Origin: Minisyncoccota bacterium
GTDB taxonomy: Bacteria > Verrucomicrobiota > Lentisphaeria > Oligosphaerales > MVZH01
Direction: 5' to 3'
NCBI GenBank assembly: GCA_021734725.1
Contig: JAIPIM010000266.1
Span: 1 to 5,804 of the forward strand
DNA: 5,804 nucleotides
The notes beneath the pieces are model-generated. The model was not told where the DNA came from. It saw only the letters and a list, made by a program, of their open reading frames with translations, and searched no databases. A program made the translations under genes and the position numbers. This document shows, piece by piece, positions 1-5,779 of this stretch. Numbering within the stretch: the stretch's first letter is position 1; every line of letters starts with the position of its first letter.

Positions 1-2
1 AA

Positions 3-56
3 GAAGGCTGGATTATTGAAGATACGCCGTCGGGCCCCCGGGTGAAGCGAGCCTAG
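3..56 (+). CDS. possible 3' end of an upstream gene (partial)
   Basis: The third reading frame is open from the window edge to a TAG stop at 54-56 and gives 17 residues, EGWIIEDTPSGPRVKRA. The composition (hydrophobic strand-like GWII, then a charged basic tail) is plausible for a protein C-terminus. The other two frames close sooner, at 17-19 and 43-45. The stretch is too short to identify a family, and an open frame of this length can occur by chance. The neighbouring leader before ktrB starts immediately after it. Confidence 0.3.
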   Translation, partial: EGWIIEDTPSGPRVKRA

Positions 57-182
57 CGGCGTGATATTGTCGAAAAGCCGAACGCCGGAATCGTGAACCG
101 TAATCATTACCCGAAAGAGAAGAACCACCTACCAAGCAGATGCTCCCGACCTCCTAACGTCGGCTGGAGATCTCATTCTTAT
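57..182 (+). other. ktrB leader region
   Basis: This is a 126-nt stretch between the possible upstream stop and the chosen ktrB start. An in-frame GTG at 93 would extend KtrB by 30 residues, but that translation is hydrophilic and rich in Asn, Pro, Arg and Ser. It resembles neither a signal peptide nor the start of a membrane protein, so I treat the stretch as untranslated. I found no convincing -35/-10 pair. A small hairpin, CGAC at 147-150 with GTCG at 159-162, can be extended by CTCC at 143-146 pairing with GGAG at 166-169, which is the likely ribosome binding site. Confidence 0.45.
166..170 (+). promoter_or_regulatory. probable ribosome binding site of ktrB
   Basis: GGAGA lies 12 nt upstream of the ATG at 183. 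That spacing is slightly long but usable. It is the best Shine-Dalgarno match near any in-frame start of ktrB and supports 183 over the GTG at 93, which has only a weak GGAA two bases upstream. Confidence 0.45.
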
Positions 183-1859
183 ATGAAAAGTCGCATCATA
201 GATTATTGTGTAGGGGGAATTGCACTTCTCGCGTTTCTCTTGCTCCTGGTGGAGCCGACGCCGCTTGGACAGGTCTACGCTGTATATCTAGGCTATGCGA
301 ACCTGACGGTGTTACTCATTTTTGCGGCGGATGCACTTTTCCGTTTCGCCTTCAGTGCGGATAAGCTGAAGCATTTGCGCCGCCAATGGTTCGACGCCAT
401 TGTGTTTGTGGCGTTCGTTCAGTATGTCCCGGGTGTACAACGTACTGAACTGTTTGTTATTCTGCGGCAACTGGTCGTGGTGGTTGTGCTTGTGTCCCGC
501 GTCCGGAAAACGCGGAAACTGTTTGCCTTGTTGAGTACGCGGCCCGCACAGATGCTGGCGGCCAGTTTTCTGCTGGCAATCGGCATTGGAGCGGTCCTTC
601 TGATGCTTCCCATGGCAACGGTCGGTCCCGAAACGACATCCCTGACAGATGCTGTTTTCACCGCCACTTCCGCGGTGTGCGTGACCGGCCTTATCGTGCA
701 GGATACGGCTACGTATTTCACACCCTTCGGTCAGTTGGTTATCCTTGCGCTTATCCAGGCGGGGGGCCTTGGAATCATGACGTTCTCTGTGTCGCTTGCC
801 CTTCTCTTTCGTCGACAGATGGACGTTCGTCAGCGTGTTGCCATGCAAGATATTCTGGATCAAGAATCTTTGGCAAGCGTGCGCCATCTGGCTTTGTTTA
901 TCCTGCTGATGACATTGGTTTTGGAGGGCATAGGCTGGCTCGCGCTCTTTCTGGCGTGGCTGGGCCATGCGGGTTCTCCACTGCAAGCCGCTTATCATGC
1001 CCTGTTTCACTCGGTCAGCGCTTTCTGTAATGCGGGGTTTTCCACGTTCAGTGACAGCTTGGCGGGCTTTCAGAGTGACCTCACGACAAACCTGATTGTC
1101 TGTGTGTTGATCATCCTTGGCGGTGCCGGTTTCCTGGTTATTCGGGACTTGGTCGAACCGTTTAAGTACCGGAAGGACTTGCGCATCAAACGATTGCGGA
1201 TTCAGACAAAAATTGTGCTGTCCACCAGCCTTCTGTTAATTGTTCTGGGAGGGACCTTTATTTACCTGCTTGAGGCACGAGCATCGCTGGCGGGGGCGTC
1301 CACTCCGGAGCGTATACTTATCTCCCTTTTTCAGTCGGTTACGACGCGAACCGCGGGATTCAATACATGCTCCATTGCATCCCTGTCAAGCGCCGTTCTT
1401 TTCCTGATGATTGTGCTTATGTTTATCGGCGCATCGCCGGGGTCGACCGGCGGTGGTGTCAAGACAACGACGGTGGCGGTGCTGTTTGCCGCCGTGTGGG
1501 GGCAATTTCGGCAACGGCAACGGGCCGAACTTTACCGGCGCTCGATCCCGACTGATGTCATCATCAAAGCGCTGAGCGTGCTTTGCCTCTCTCTGGTGGT
1601 TGTGGTTGGGTTTGCGGTGCTCTTGCTGTATATCGAGGACAAGCCTTTTATGGCGGTATTGTTTGAAACCGTCAGTGCGTTTGGTACAGTGGGGTTGTCG
1701 ACGGGTATTACGCCGGACCTCTCGACGGGCGGCAAAATTGTCGTCACGGTATTGATGTTCATTGGACGACTGGGGCCCCTTACAGTTGCCTATGCGTTTT
1801 CCCGTAAACGGACTCCACCGAAATACGAATTCGCGGATGAACGGGTGATGATTGGTTAG
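183..1859 (+). CDS. ktrB: KtrB/TrkH-family potassium transporter membrane subunit with extra N-terminal membrane domain
   Basis: This is the K+-translocating subunit of a Ktr-type uptake system in the inner membrane, 558 residues from ATG 183. All four pore-loop repeats of the TrkH/TrkG/KtrB superfamily are visible: TSAVCVTGL (about 162-170), SVSAFCNAGF (277-286), SVTTRTAGF (385-393) and TVSAFGTVGL (496-505), each with its selectivity-filter glycine (169, 285, 392, 504). The glycine-rich gating loop in M2C, GASPGSTGGGVKTTT, is at about 416-430. The C-terminus, YEFADERVMIG, is family-typical. The first loop and the partner (a single-RCK protein) favour KtrB over TrkH.

Residues about 5-115 form four extra hydrophobic segments before the first canonical helix pair, making the protein longer than a typical KtrB of about 450 residues. 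That region has voltage-sensor-like features, described in the findings. ktrA follows after 85 nt. The start is chosen because the 30 residues gained from GTG 93 look non-coding. Confidence 0.93.
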   Translation: MKSRIIDYCVGGIALLAFLLLLVEPTPLGQVYAVYLGYANLTVLLIFAADALFRFAFSADKLKHLRRQWFDAIVFVAFVQYVPGVQRTELFVILRQLVVVVVLVSRVRKTRKLFALLSTRPAQMLAASFLLAIGIGAVLLMLPMATVGPETTSLTDAVFTATSAVCVTGLIVQDTATYFTPFGQLVILALIQAGGLGIMTFSVSLALLFRRQMDVRQRVAMQDILDQESLASVRHLALFILLMTLVLEGIGWLALFLAWLGHAGSPLQAAYHALFHSVSAFCNAGFSTFSDSLAGFQSDLTTNLIVCVLIILGGAGFLVIRDLVEPFKYRKDLRIKRLRIQTKIVLSTSLLLIVLGGTFIYLLEARASLAGASTPERILISLFQSVTTRTAGFNTCSIASLSSAVLFLMIVLMFIGASPGSTGGGVKTTTVAVLFAAVWGQFRQRQRAELYRRSIPTDVIIKALSVLCLSLVVVVGFAVLLLYIEDKPFMAVLFETVSAFGTVGLSTGITPDLSTGGKIVVTVLMFIGRLGPLTVAYAFSRKRTPPKYEFADERVMIG

Positions 1860-1860
1860 A

Positions 1861-1912
1861 CCCCATGCGAAAAGGTATCGCCCCCATGTTCGTGCCTGTT
1901 TCGCATAGGGGC
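1861..1912 (+). promoter_or_regulatory. intergenic inverted repeat between ktrB and ktrA
   Basis: CCCCATGCGAAA at 1861-1872 is complementary to TTTCGCAT at 1899-1906 plus GGGG at 1908-1911, with A1907 bulged. AGG at 1873-1875 can extend the stem by pairing with CCT at 1895-1897, bulging G1898. The repeat begins two bases after the ktrB stop and ends about 20 bases before the ktrA ribosome binding site. No U-tract follows (GCTGGTTAAC), so it is not a standard intrinsic terminator. Likely roles are mRNA stabilisation or processing, partial attenuation, or binding of a regulator. A second pairing, 1880-1888 with 1904-1912, uses the same right arm. Confidence 0.6.
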
Positions 1913-1930
1913 TGGTTAACGGCTTCACTT

Positions 1931-1935
1931 GGAGG
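1931..1935 (+). promoter_or_regulatory. ribosome binding site of ktrA
   Basis: GGAGG sits 9 nt upstream of the ATG at 1945. It is a near-consensus Shine-Dalgarno sequence at suitable spacing and is the strongest in the window. It fixes the ktrA start, which also begins directly with the first Rossmann strand. Confidence 0.75.
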
Positions 1936-1944
1936 CATCTTATT

Positions 1945-2643
1945 ATGCGTCAAATCGCCGTAGTCGGTCTTGGCAGATTCGGTCGCGCTGTTGCACTTGA
2001 GCTTGTCGACGAGGGTGCTCAGGTTATTGGGGTGGACCGGAATAAAGACATTATCGATGAGGTCAAGGATTCGGTTACGCACGCCGTTGCACTGAACGCA
2101 ACGGACGAACAGGCACTGCGAGCCCTGTCATTGCAGGACGTCGATGCGGCCGTGGTCTGTATTGGTGTTGATGTGGAGGCAAATCTCCTGACCACGATCC
2201 TGCTGAAGAAGATTGGAGTCAAACGTATTTGGGCGCGTGCGATCAACACCCTGCAGCAAGAGATCCTCAAGGCTCTGGAAGTGGATTCAATCATCAATCT
2301 GGAGCAGGAGATGGGGCGCCTCGTGGCCCGGGGCCTTGTTATCGAAAATGTCGTGCGTCACATTCATCTCAGCCCCGGGTACAGTGTGGCGGAGATCAAG
2401 ACGCCCGGCGATTTGGTTGGTCAGACATTGCGGGATGCGAAGGTGCGTGAATCGTATCGCGTCAACGTGGTGGCGATCAAACGGAAGAAGCCACAGATCA
2501 CGCGCGAAGGCGAGCGTACGTTTGAGGAATACACCGAGAATGTCCCGTCGCCCGACACCGAACTCGAAGAAGACGATGTGCTTGTGATTGTCGGTAATGA
2601 CCGAGATATTGCGCAGTTCTCATCACAGAAGAAATCGTCCTGA
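1945..2643 (+). CDS. ktrA: KtrA, RCK-domain cytosolic regulatory subunit of potassium uptake
   Basis: This is the soluble gating subunit that assembles as a ring under KtrB and controls K+ flux by binding nucleotides (ATP/ADP, NAD(H)). It has 232 residues, close to the usual KtrA length and half that of the two-RCK TrkA. The N-terminal RCK_N Rossmann fold (about 2-120) opens with the dinucleotide-binding loop GLGRFG at 8-13. D31, in VIGVDRN at the end of strand 2, is the expected ribose-binding acid. ATDEQALRAL at 52-61 and the strand VDAAVVCIG at 66-74 are typical. E120, in NLEQEMG, lies where KtrA/TrkA proteins often have a Pro-Glu pair; the proline is Leu here.

An RCK_C domain (about 145-222) follows, ending in the characteristic LEEDDVLVIVGNDRDI. 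In other bacteria this domain can bind c-di-AMP; nothing here shows that directly. The gene lies 85 nt after ktrB, and its TGA overlaps the next start. Confidence 0.94.
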   Translation: MRQIAVVGLGRFGRAVALELVDEGAQVIGVDRNKDIIDEVKDSVTHAVALNATDEQALRALSLQDVDAAVVCIGVDVEANLLTTILLKKIGVKRIWARAINTLQQEILKALEVDSIINLEQEMGRLVARGLVIENVVRHIHLSPGYSVAEIKTPGDLVGQTLRDAKVRESYRVNVVAIKRKKPQITREGERTFEEYTENVPSPDTELEEDDVLVIVGNDRDIAQFSSQKKSS

Positions 2644-3362
2644 TGCAGCGACTTCTAACCATCTTCACTGGTGCGCTGATTGCCGTGCTGAGTGGCGTAT
2701 CGCTAGCAGCTGCCGCGGCGGGGGTCACGCCGGTTAGTCTGATTGGCTTGTTGTGTGGCTTACTGGGTGTTGGGCTGTTGCTGTATCTGCTGATCCACGC
2801 AATCCGGTTTGTTCGGGATCTGAGACGCGTCACCCAGCGGTTGATTGACGGCAAGTACGATTCCGGAATGGCCGTCGGCGCACGTCGCAAGGACGAACTT
2901 AATCAGCTCCGAAAACGCGTGAACAGGCTGGTGGATCGGTTGCGGGCGTATGACGAACTTCGTGCACGGCAGGTGCGATCTACTCAGCGTGCTTTCGAGA
3001 CCATCATGCAGAATGTTAAGCAACCAGTTCTCCTTGCCGATACTCAGCGTGAAACTCTGGATTTGAACCCCGCGGCTGCCGATATCTTGAAGTGTGCGCA
3101 GCCGTCCGTCAGCTTGGCGGCACTGCGGAAGATTGCGGCCAATAGGGAATTCTTCGAGTTATTGAAGAAAGCGACGGAGACAGAGAAGACGGCGCAGCAC
3201 GAGCGGGTTCAGTTACAGCTCCCGGCCAAGGAGACTTCCGAAACCGTTGGCCTGAACATTATTCCCGTGCGCGTTCAGGAGCAGGAGTTGCGTGCAGTGA
3301 TATTTGTTGCGGGGGATGCCCAGGCGGAGACGGCGTCAGGAAGCGAAACCGAGACCGGGTAA
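2643..3362 (+). CDS. membrane HAMP-PAS protein lacking a kinase domain
   Basis: This is a 239-residue protein of unknown specific function. Two hydrophobic segments (about 5-26 and 31-53), joined by a very short turn, anchor it in the membrane with almost no periplasmic part. A HAMP-like relay follows at about 53-105: RDLRRVTQRLIDGKYDSG, then the D84-E85 pair and a second heptad-patterned helix, LNQLRKRVNRLVDRL. A helical linker leads to a PAS domain (about 115-225) with IMQNVKQPVLLADTQ and the hallmark LDLNPAAADIL (N142, A144, A145), ending in the strand RAVIFVAG. The C-terminal tail is polar and disordered-looking.

This is the layout of a sensor histidine kinase upstream of its His box, but no H-box, ATPase or other output domain exists before the stop, and the next gene does not supply one. 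Its ATG shares a base with the ktrA stop (TGATG), so translation is probably coupled and a role in controlling K+ uptake is plausible but inferred. Confidence 0.85.
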   Translation: MQRLLTIFTGALIAVLSGVSLAAAAAGVTPVSLIGLLCGLLGVGLLLYLLIHAIRFVRDLRRVTQRLIDGKYDSGMAVGARRKDELNQLRKRVNRLVDRLRAYDELRARQVRSTQRAFETIMQNVKQPVLLADTQRETLDLNPAAADILKCAQPSVSLAALRKIAANREFFELLKKATETEKTAQHERVQLQLPAKETSETVGLNIIPVRVQEQELRAVIFVAGDAQAETASGSETETG

Positions 3363-3374
3363 CGGTGACATGTC

Positions 3375-4223
3375 ATGAGTCAGCTTTCTTTCTGGTTTGA
3401 TTTCCGCAAGCGTAAGTCAGAACAACCGTCCGCTGCCACGACAGAAGGGCGTAAACGCCAAGCCATGCAACGCGCCGTGCTCTGCTGGCTGTACGGCCGA
3501 GAGGCGCCGTCGGGCGTTGCTTTGAATGTTGCCACGCGAATTGCCAGGGTGAAGGCGGATGCGGCTGCGTTTTGGAGCCGTGCGCGGCGCAACCCGCGGG
3601 ACGAAGGACCCCGGAACGTCCTCGAACCGACCTGTACGGCAATTGTGCAATGCTATACTGAGCGTCAAGACTGCTGGGCGGATTGCACGAAAACCGCTGA
3701 TATCATGCCGGAATTGGAGCGATTGCGGCGTCGGCGGACGAAGCTTGAGGCACGGATTCGACGCGAAGAACCGGCGCTCAGAGATCCTAATACCCTGTTC
3801 GAAGAATACGCGGAATGGCGGTACGAGAAGAGTGCGAACCGAGAGTACCACGATGTCCATCGGCAAATTCAGAAGCTCGAACACGCGTTACTGGAGGGGA
3901 CCCAGTTTGAGCAGATTCGCAGCGCCGAAGTCGCGGACTATTTATACCTGGCGGTTCCATCTGGCTTGGTCAAAGCACACGAACTGGCGGATGGCTGGGG
4001 GCTGTTATGGATCAACAGGGATCTGACGGTCACACTGGAACGTGAAGCGGAGTGCCGCGATTGTCTTGACGAAAACCGCCTGCATCTGGTTCAGAATATT
4101 GCCGTAGCCGCCAGCAAGTCTGTATTGTTCGCCACCGGCATACGTGTACGGAGCGACGGAACTCCTTATTTAACCCAGCCTCCGCGCGGCCACCGCAAGC
4201 ACAAGACATTCCAGTTGGATTAA
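3375..4223 (+). CDS. hypothetical protein with degenerate PD-(D/E)XK / MmcB-like nuclease fold and cysteine cluster
   Basis: This 282-residue soluble protein is not one I can name. The segment ADYLYLAVPSGLV...GWGLLWI (187-213) resembles the C-terminal core of MmcB-like members of the PD-(D/E)XK superfamily. Reading backwards, ARVKADAAAFW (57-67) resembles the strand carrying the first acidic residue (D62). AIVQCYTERQDCWAD (89-103) resembles the strand and helix that normally read I-V-E-x-K-x-S-R-x-D-x-x-x-D. Here E and K are replaced by Q92 and Y94, while D99 and D103 are kept. About 80 residues (105-185) of charged, probably helical or coiled-coil sequence separate this strand from the next, where the family usually has a short link. 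C93, C100, C104 and the pair C227/C230 could bind a metal or Fe-S centre.

The start is ATG 3375; an ATG at 3370 hits a stop after two codons. The gene follows the HAMP-PAS gene by 12 nt. The fold call is inference from motifs; the coding call is firm. Confidence 0.8.
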   Translation: MSQLSFWFDFRKRKSEQPSAATTEGRKRQAMQRAVLCWLYGREAPSGVALNVATRIARVKADAAAFWSRARRNPRDEGPRNVLEPTCTAIVQCYTERQDCWADCTKTADIMPELERLRRRRTKLEARIRREEPALRDPNTLFEEYAEWRYEKSANREYHDVHRQIQKLEHALLEGTQFEQIRSAEVADYLYLAVPSGLVKAHELADGWGLLWINRDLTVTLEREAECRDCLDENRLHLVQNIAVAASKSVLFATGIRVRSDGTPYLTQPPRGHRKHKTFQLD

Positions 4224-4255
4224 GAAACATTCCTGCTCACTGAAAGAAAGAGTGT

Positions 4256-5779
4256 ATGAAAAAGACTAACCTTGTAATGATCGTTGCGGACGATATGGGA
4301 TTCTCCGATGCCGGCTGTTACGGCGGGGAGATTTCGACACCGAATCTGGACGCGCTCGGGCGGAACGGGGTGCGTTTCACCCAGCACTATTCGGCTGGCC
4401 GCTGCTGGCCGTCACGCGCCTGCATTCTGACCGGACAGTATTACCAACAAGTGCCCAATCACCCGGATAAGGGTCCCCTCCCGGATTGGGGCCGGACGAT
4501 CCCGCACTACCTGAAGCCCCTGGGATACCGTTGTTACCATACCGGGAAATGGCATGTGAACCAGGTGCCGACCATTATCCGGCATGGCGGGTTCGACCGC
4601 TCGTACTACATTCGGGATTATGACCGAAACTTCGCGGTGCGCAACCATCAGCTCGATGACAGACCACTGCCGCCGGCCGATCAGGAGTCAGGTTATTACT
4701 CCAGCACCGCCATCGCGCAATACGGTCTCGATTTTCTTGACGAACACGAGCGCCAGCACGAGGACGACCCCTTCTTTCTCTACGTCGGATTTATCGCTCC
4801 CCATTTTCCGCTGCATGCCCCTCGAGAGGACATCGATGTTTATCGCGGTCGGTATGACGAGGGGTGGGACCGGCTCCGGGAAGAACGGATGCGGCGTCTG
4901 TACACCGAAGGGATCCTTTCGTGCGAGTTGTCGCCGCGTCAGCCGGATGTCAAGCCGGAGTGGAATGTCACGCCTGAGCAACTGGAGGAACTGATTGGGC
5001 CGGGGGAGGCCCCGTATGCCTGTGCTTGGGATGATCTGACAGCCGAACAGAAGCGTTTCCAGGCGCGGAAGATGGAGGTTCATGCGGCCATGATTCATCG
5101 CATGGATCGTGAGATCGGACGCCTGATTGACAAGCTTAAGGCAATGGGCGAGTACGAAAACACGGTGATAATGTTTGTTTCCGACAACGGCGCCAGCGCC
5201 GAACAGATCATTCGCGGCGACGGCCACGACAAGTCGGCAGTGCCGGGCACGGAAGAATCGTATCTCTGCCTCGGCCCCGGCTGGTCGACCAATTGCAACA
5301 CCCCGTTTCGTTATCATAAATCCTGGGTTCACGAGGGAGGAGTTGCGTCTCCCCTGATTGTCCATTGGCCGGCGGGCATTTCCACACCCGGCGAGTTGCG
5401 TAAGACGCCCGGACACTTCGTGGATCTTCTGCCCACCATGCTCGAAATAGCCGGCACCGAAGCAATGCCTGACTGGCGGGGCGCCGACACACCACCTCTG
5501 GCGGGAGTCAGCTTGGCACCCGCATTCAACGGGGATCGCGATATTCCGCGAGATTTTATTTTCTTCAGTCATATTGGGCACCGCGCGATTCGAGTGGACG
5601 ACTGGAAACTGGTGTCCGTCAAAGACGGCCCATGGGAACTTTACAATCTGGAGACCGACCGCTCCGAATTGCACGATTTGGCCGCGCAACACCCGGAAAA
5701 GGTGGCCGAATTGGAAGCGTTATGGCAGAAAACCGCCATGGAATACCAAGCGCAATCGGGCGAGCCCCGGATTGGATAA
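4256..5779 (+). CDS. S1-family formylglycine-dependent sulfatase, no signal peptide
   Basis: This is a complete 507-residue type I sulfatase that hydrolyses a sulfate ester (arylsulfatase-like; the natural substrate may be a sulfated carbohydrate). Active-site elements in order: metal-binding D12-D13 in VADDMG; C50 in C-W-P-S-R followed by LTG, the cysteine oxidised to formylglycine by FGE or an anaerobic maturase; K98 and H100 in GKWH; H183 in APHFP; D310-N311 in SDNG; and H354-K355 in HKSWVHEGG. The C-terminal subdomain carries the usual DDWKLV (about 448-453) and ELYNLETDRSELHDLA (461-476). The length is normal for the family and no catalytic residue is missing.

The protein begins directly with the first core strand. 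An in-frame TGA at 4241-4243 excludes an upstream start, so there is no room for an export signal and a cytoplasmic location is likely. No maturase or transporter gene is in view. The ribosome binding site is weak (purine-rich AAGAAAGAG). Confidence 0.95.
   Translation: MKKTNLVMIVADDMGFSDAGCYGGEISTPNLDALGRNGVRFTQHYSAGRCWPSRACILTGQYYQQVPNHPDKGPLPDWGRTIPHYLKPLGYRCYHTGKWHVNQVPTIIRHGGFDRSYYIRDYDRNFAVRNHQLDDRPLPPADQESGYYSSTAIAQYGLDFLDEHERQHEDDPFFLYVGFIAPHFPLHAPREDIDVYRGRYDEGWDRLREERMRRLYTEGILSCELSPRQPDVKPEWNVTPEQLEELIGPGEAPYACAWDDLTAEQKRFQARKMEVHAAMIHRMDREIGRLIDKLKAMGEYENTVIMFVSDNGASAEQIIRGDGHDKSAVPGTEESYLCLGPGWSTNCNTPFRYHKSWVHEGGVASPLIVHWPAGISTPGELRKTPGHFVDLLPTMLEIAGTEAMPDWRGADTPPLAGVSLAPAFNGDRDIPRDFIFFSHIGHRAIRVDDWKLVSVKDGPWELYNLETDRSELHDLAAQHPEKVAELEALWQKTAMEYQAQSGEPRIG

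Noticed and set aside
24..62. Inverted repeat ACGCCG (24-29) / CGGCGT (57-62) as a terminator of the upstream gene
   Set aside because: The stem is only 6 bp, the loop is 27 nt and no T-tract follows.
93..182. N-terminal extension of KtrB from the in-frame GTG at 93
   Set aside because: The 30 added residues are polar, Pro/Arg/Asn-rich and unlike a membrane protein N-terminus. The GTG has a poor ribosome binding site, whereas ATG 183 is followed directly by the first hydrophobic segment.
312..1010. Minus-strand open frame of 232 codons
   Set aside because: It is antisense to the well-supported KtrB pore region. The translation is rich in Gln, His and Arg with no domain pattern.
2981..3051. 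11-base direct repeat TACTCAGCGTG at 2981 and 3041, exactly 60 bases apart
   Set aside because: Both copies lie inside the HAMP-PAS gene and encode a shared Thr-Gln-Arg in different structural contexts. With only two copies, chance is the simplest explanation.
4224..4255. Possible terminator or promoter between the nuclease-like gene and the sulfatase
   Set aside because: Only a 4-bp CACT/AGTG pairing (4238-4241 / 4251-4254) is visible and no clear -35/-10 pair fits in the 32-nt gap.
4688..5692. Long open frame (334 codons) on the minus strand
   Set aside because: It lies wholly antisense to the sulfatase, whose motifs are intact. Its translation shows no recognisable domain, and it is explained by the codon bias of the real gene.
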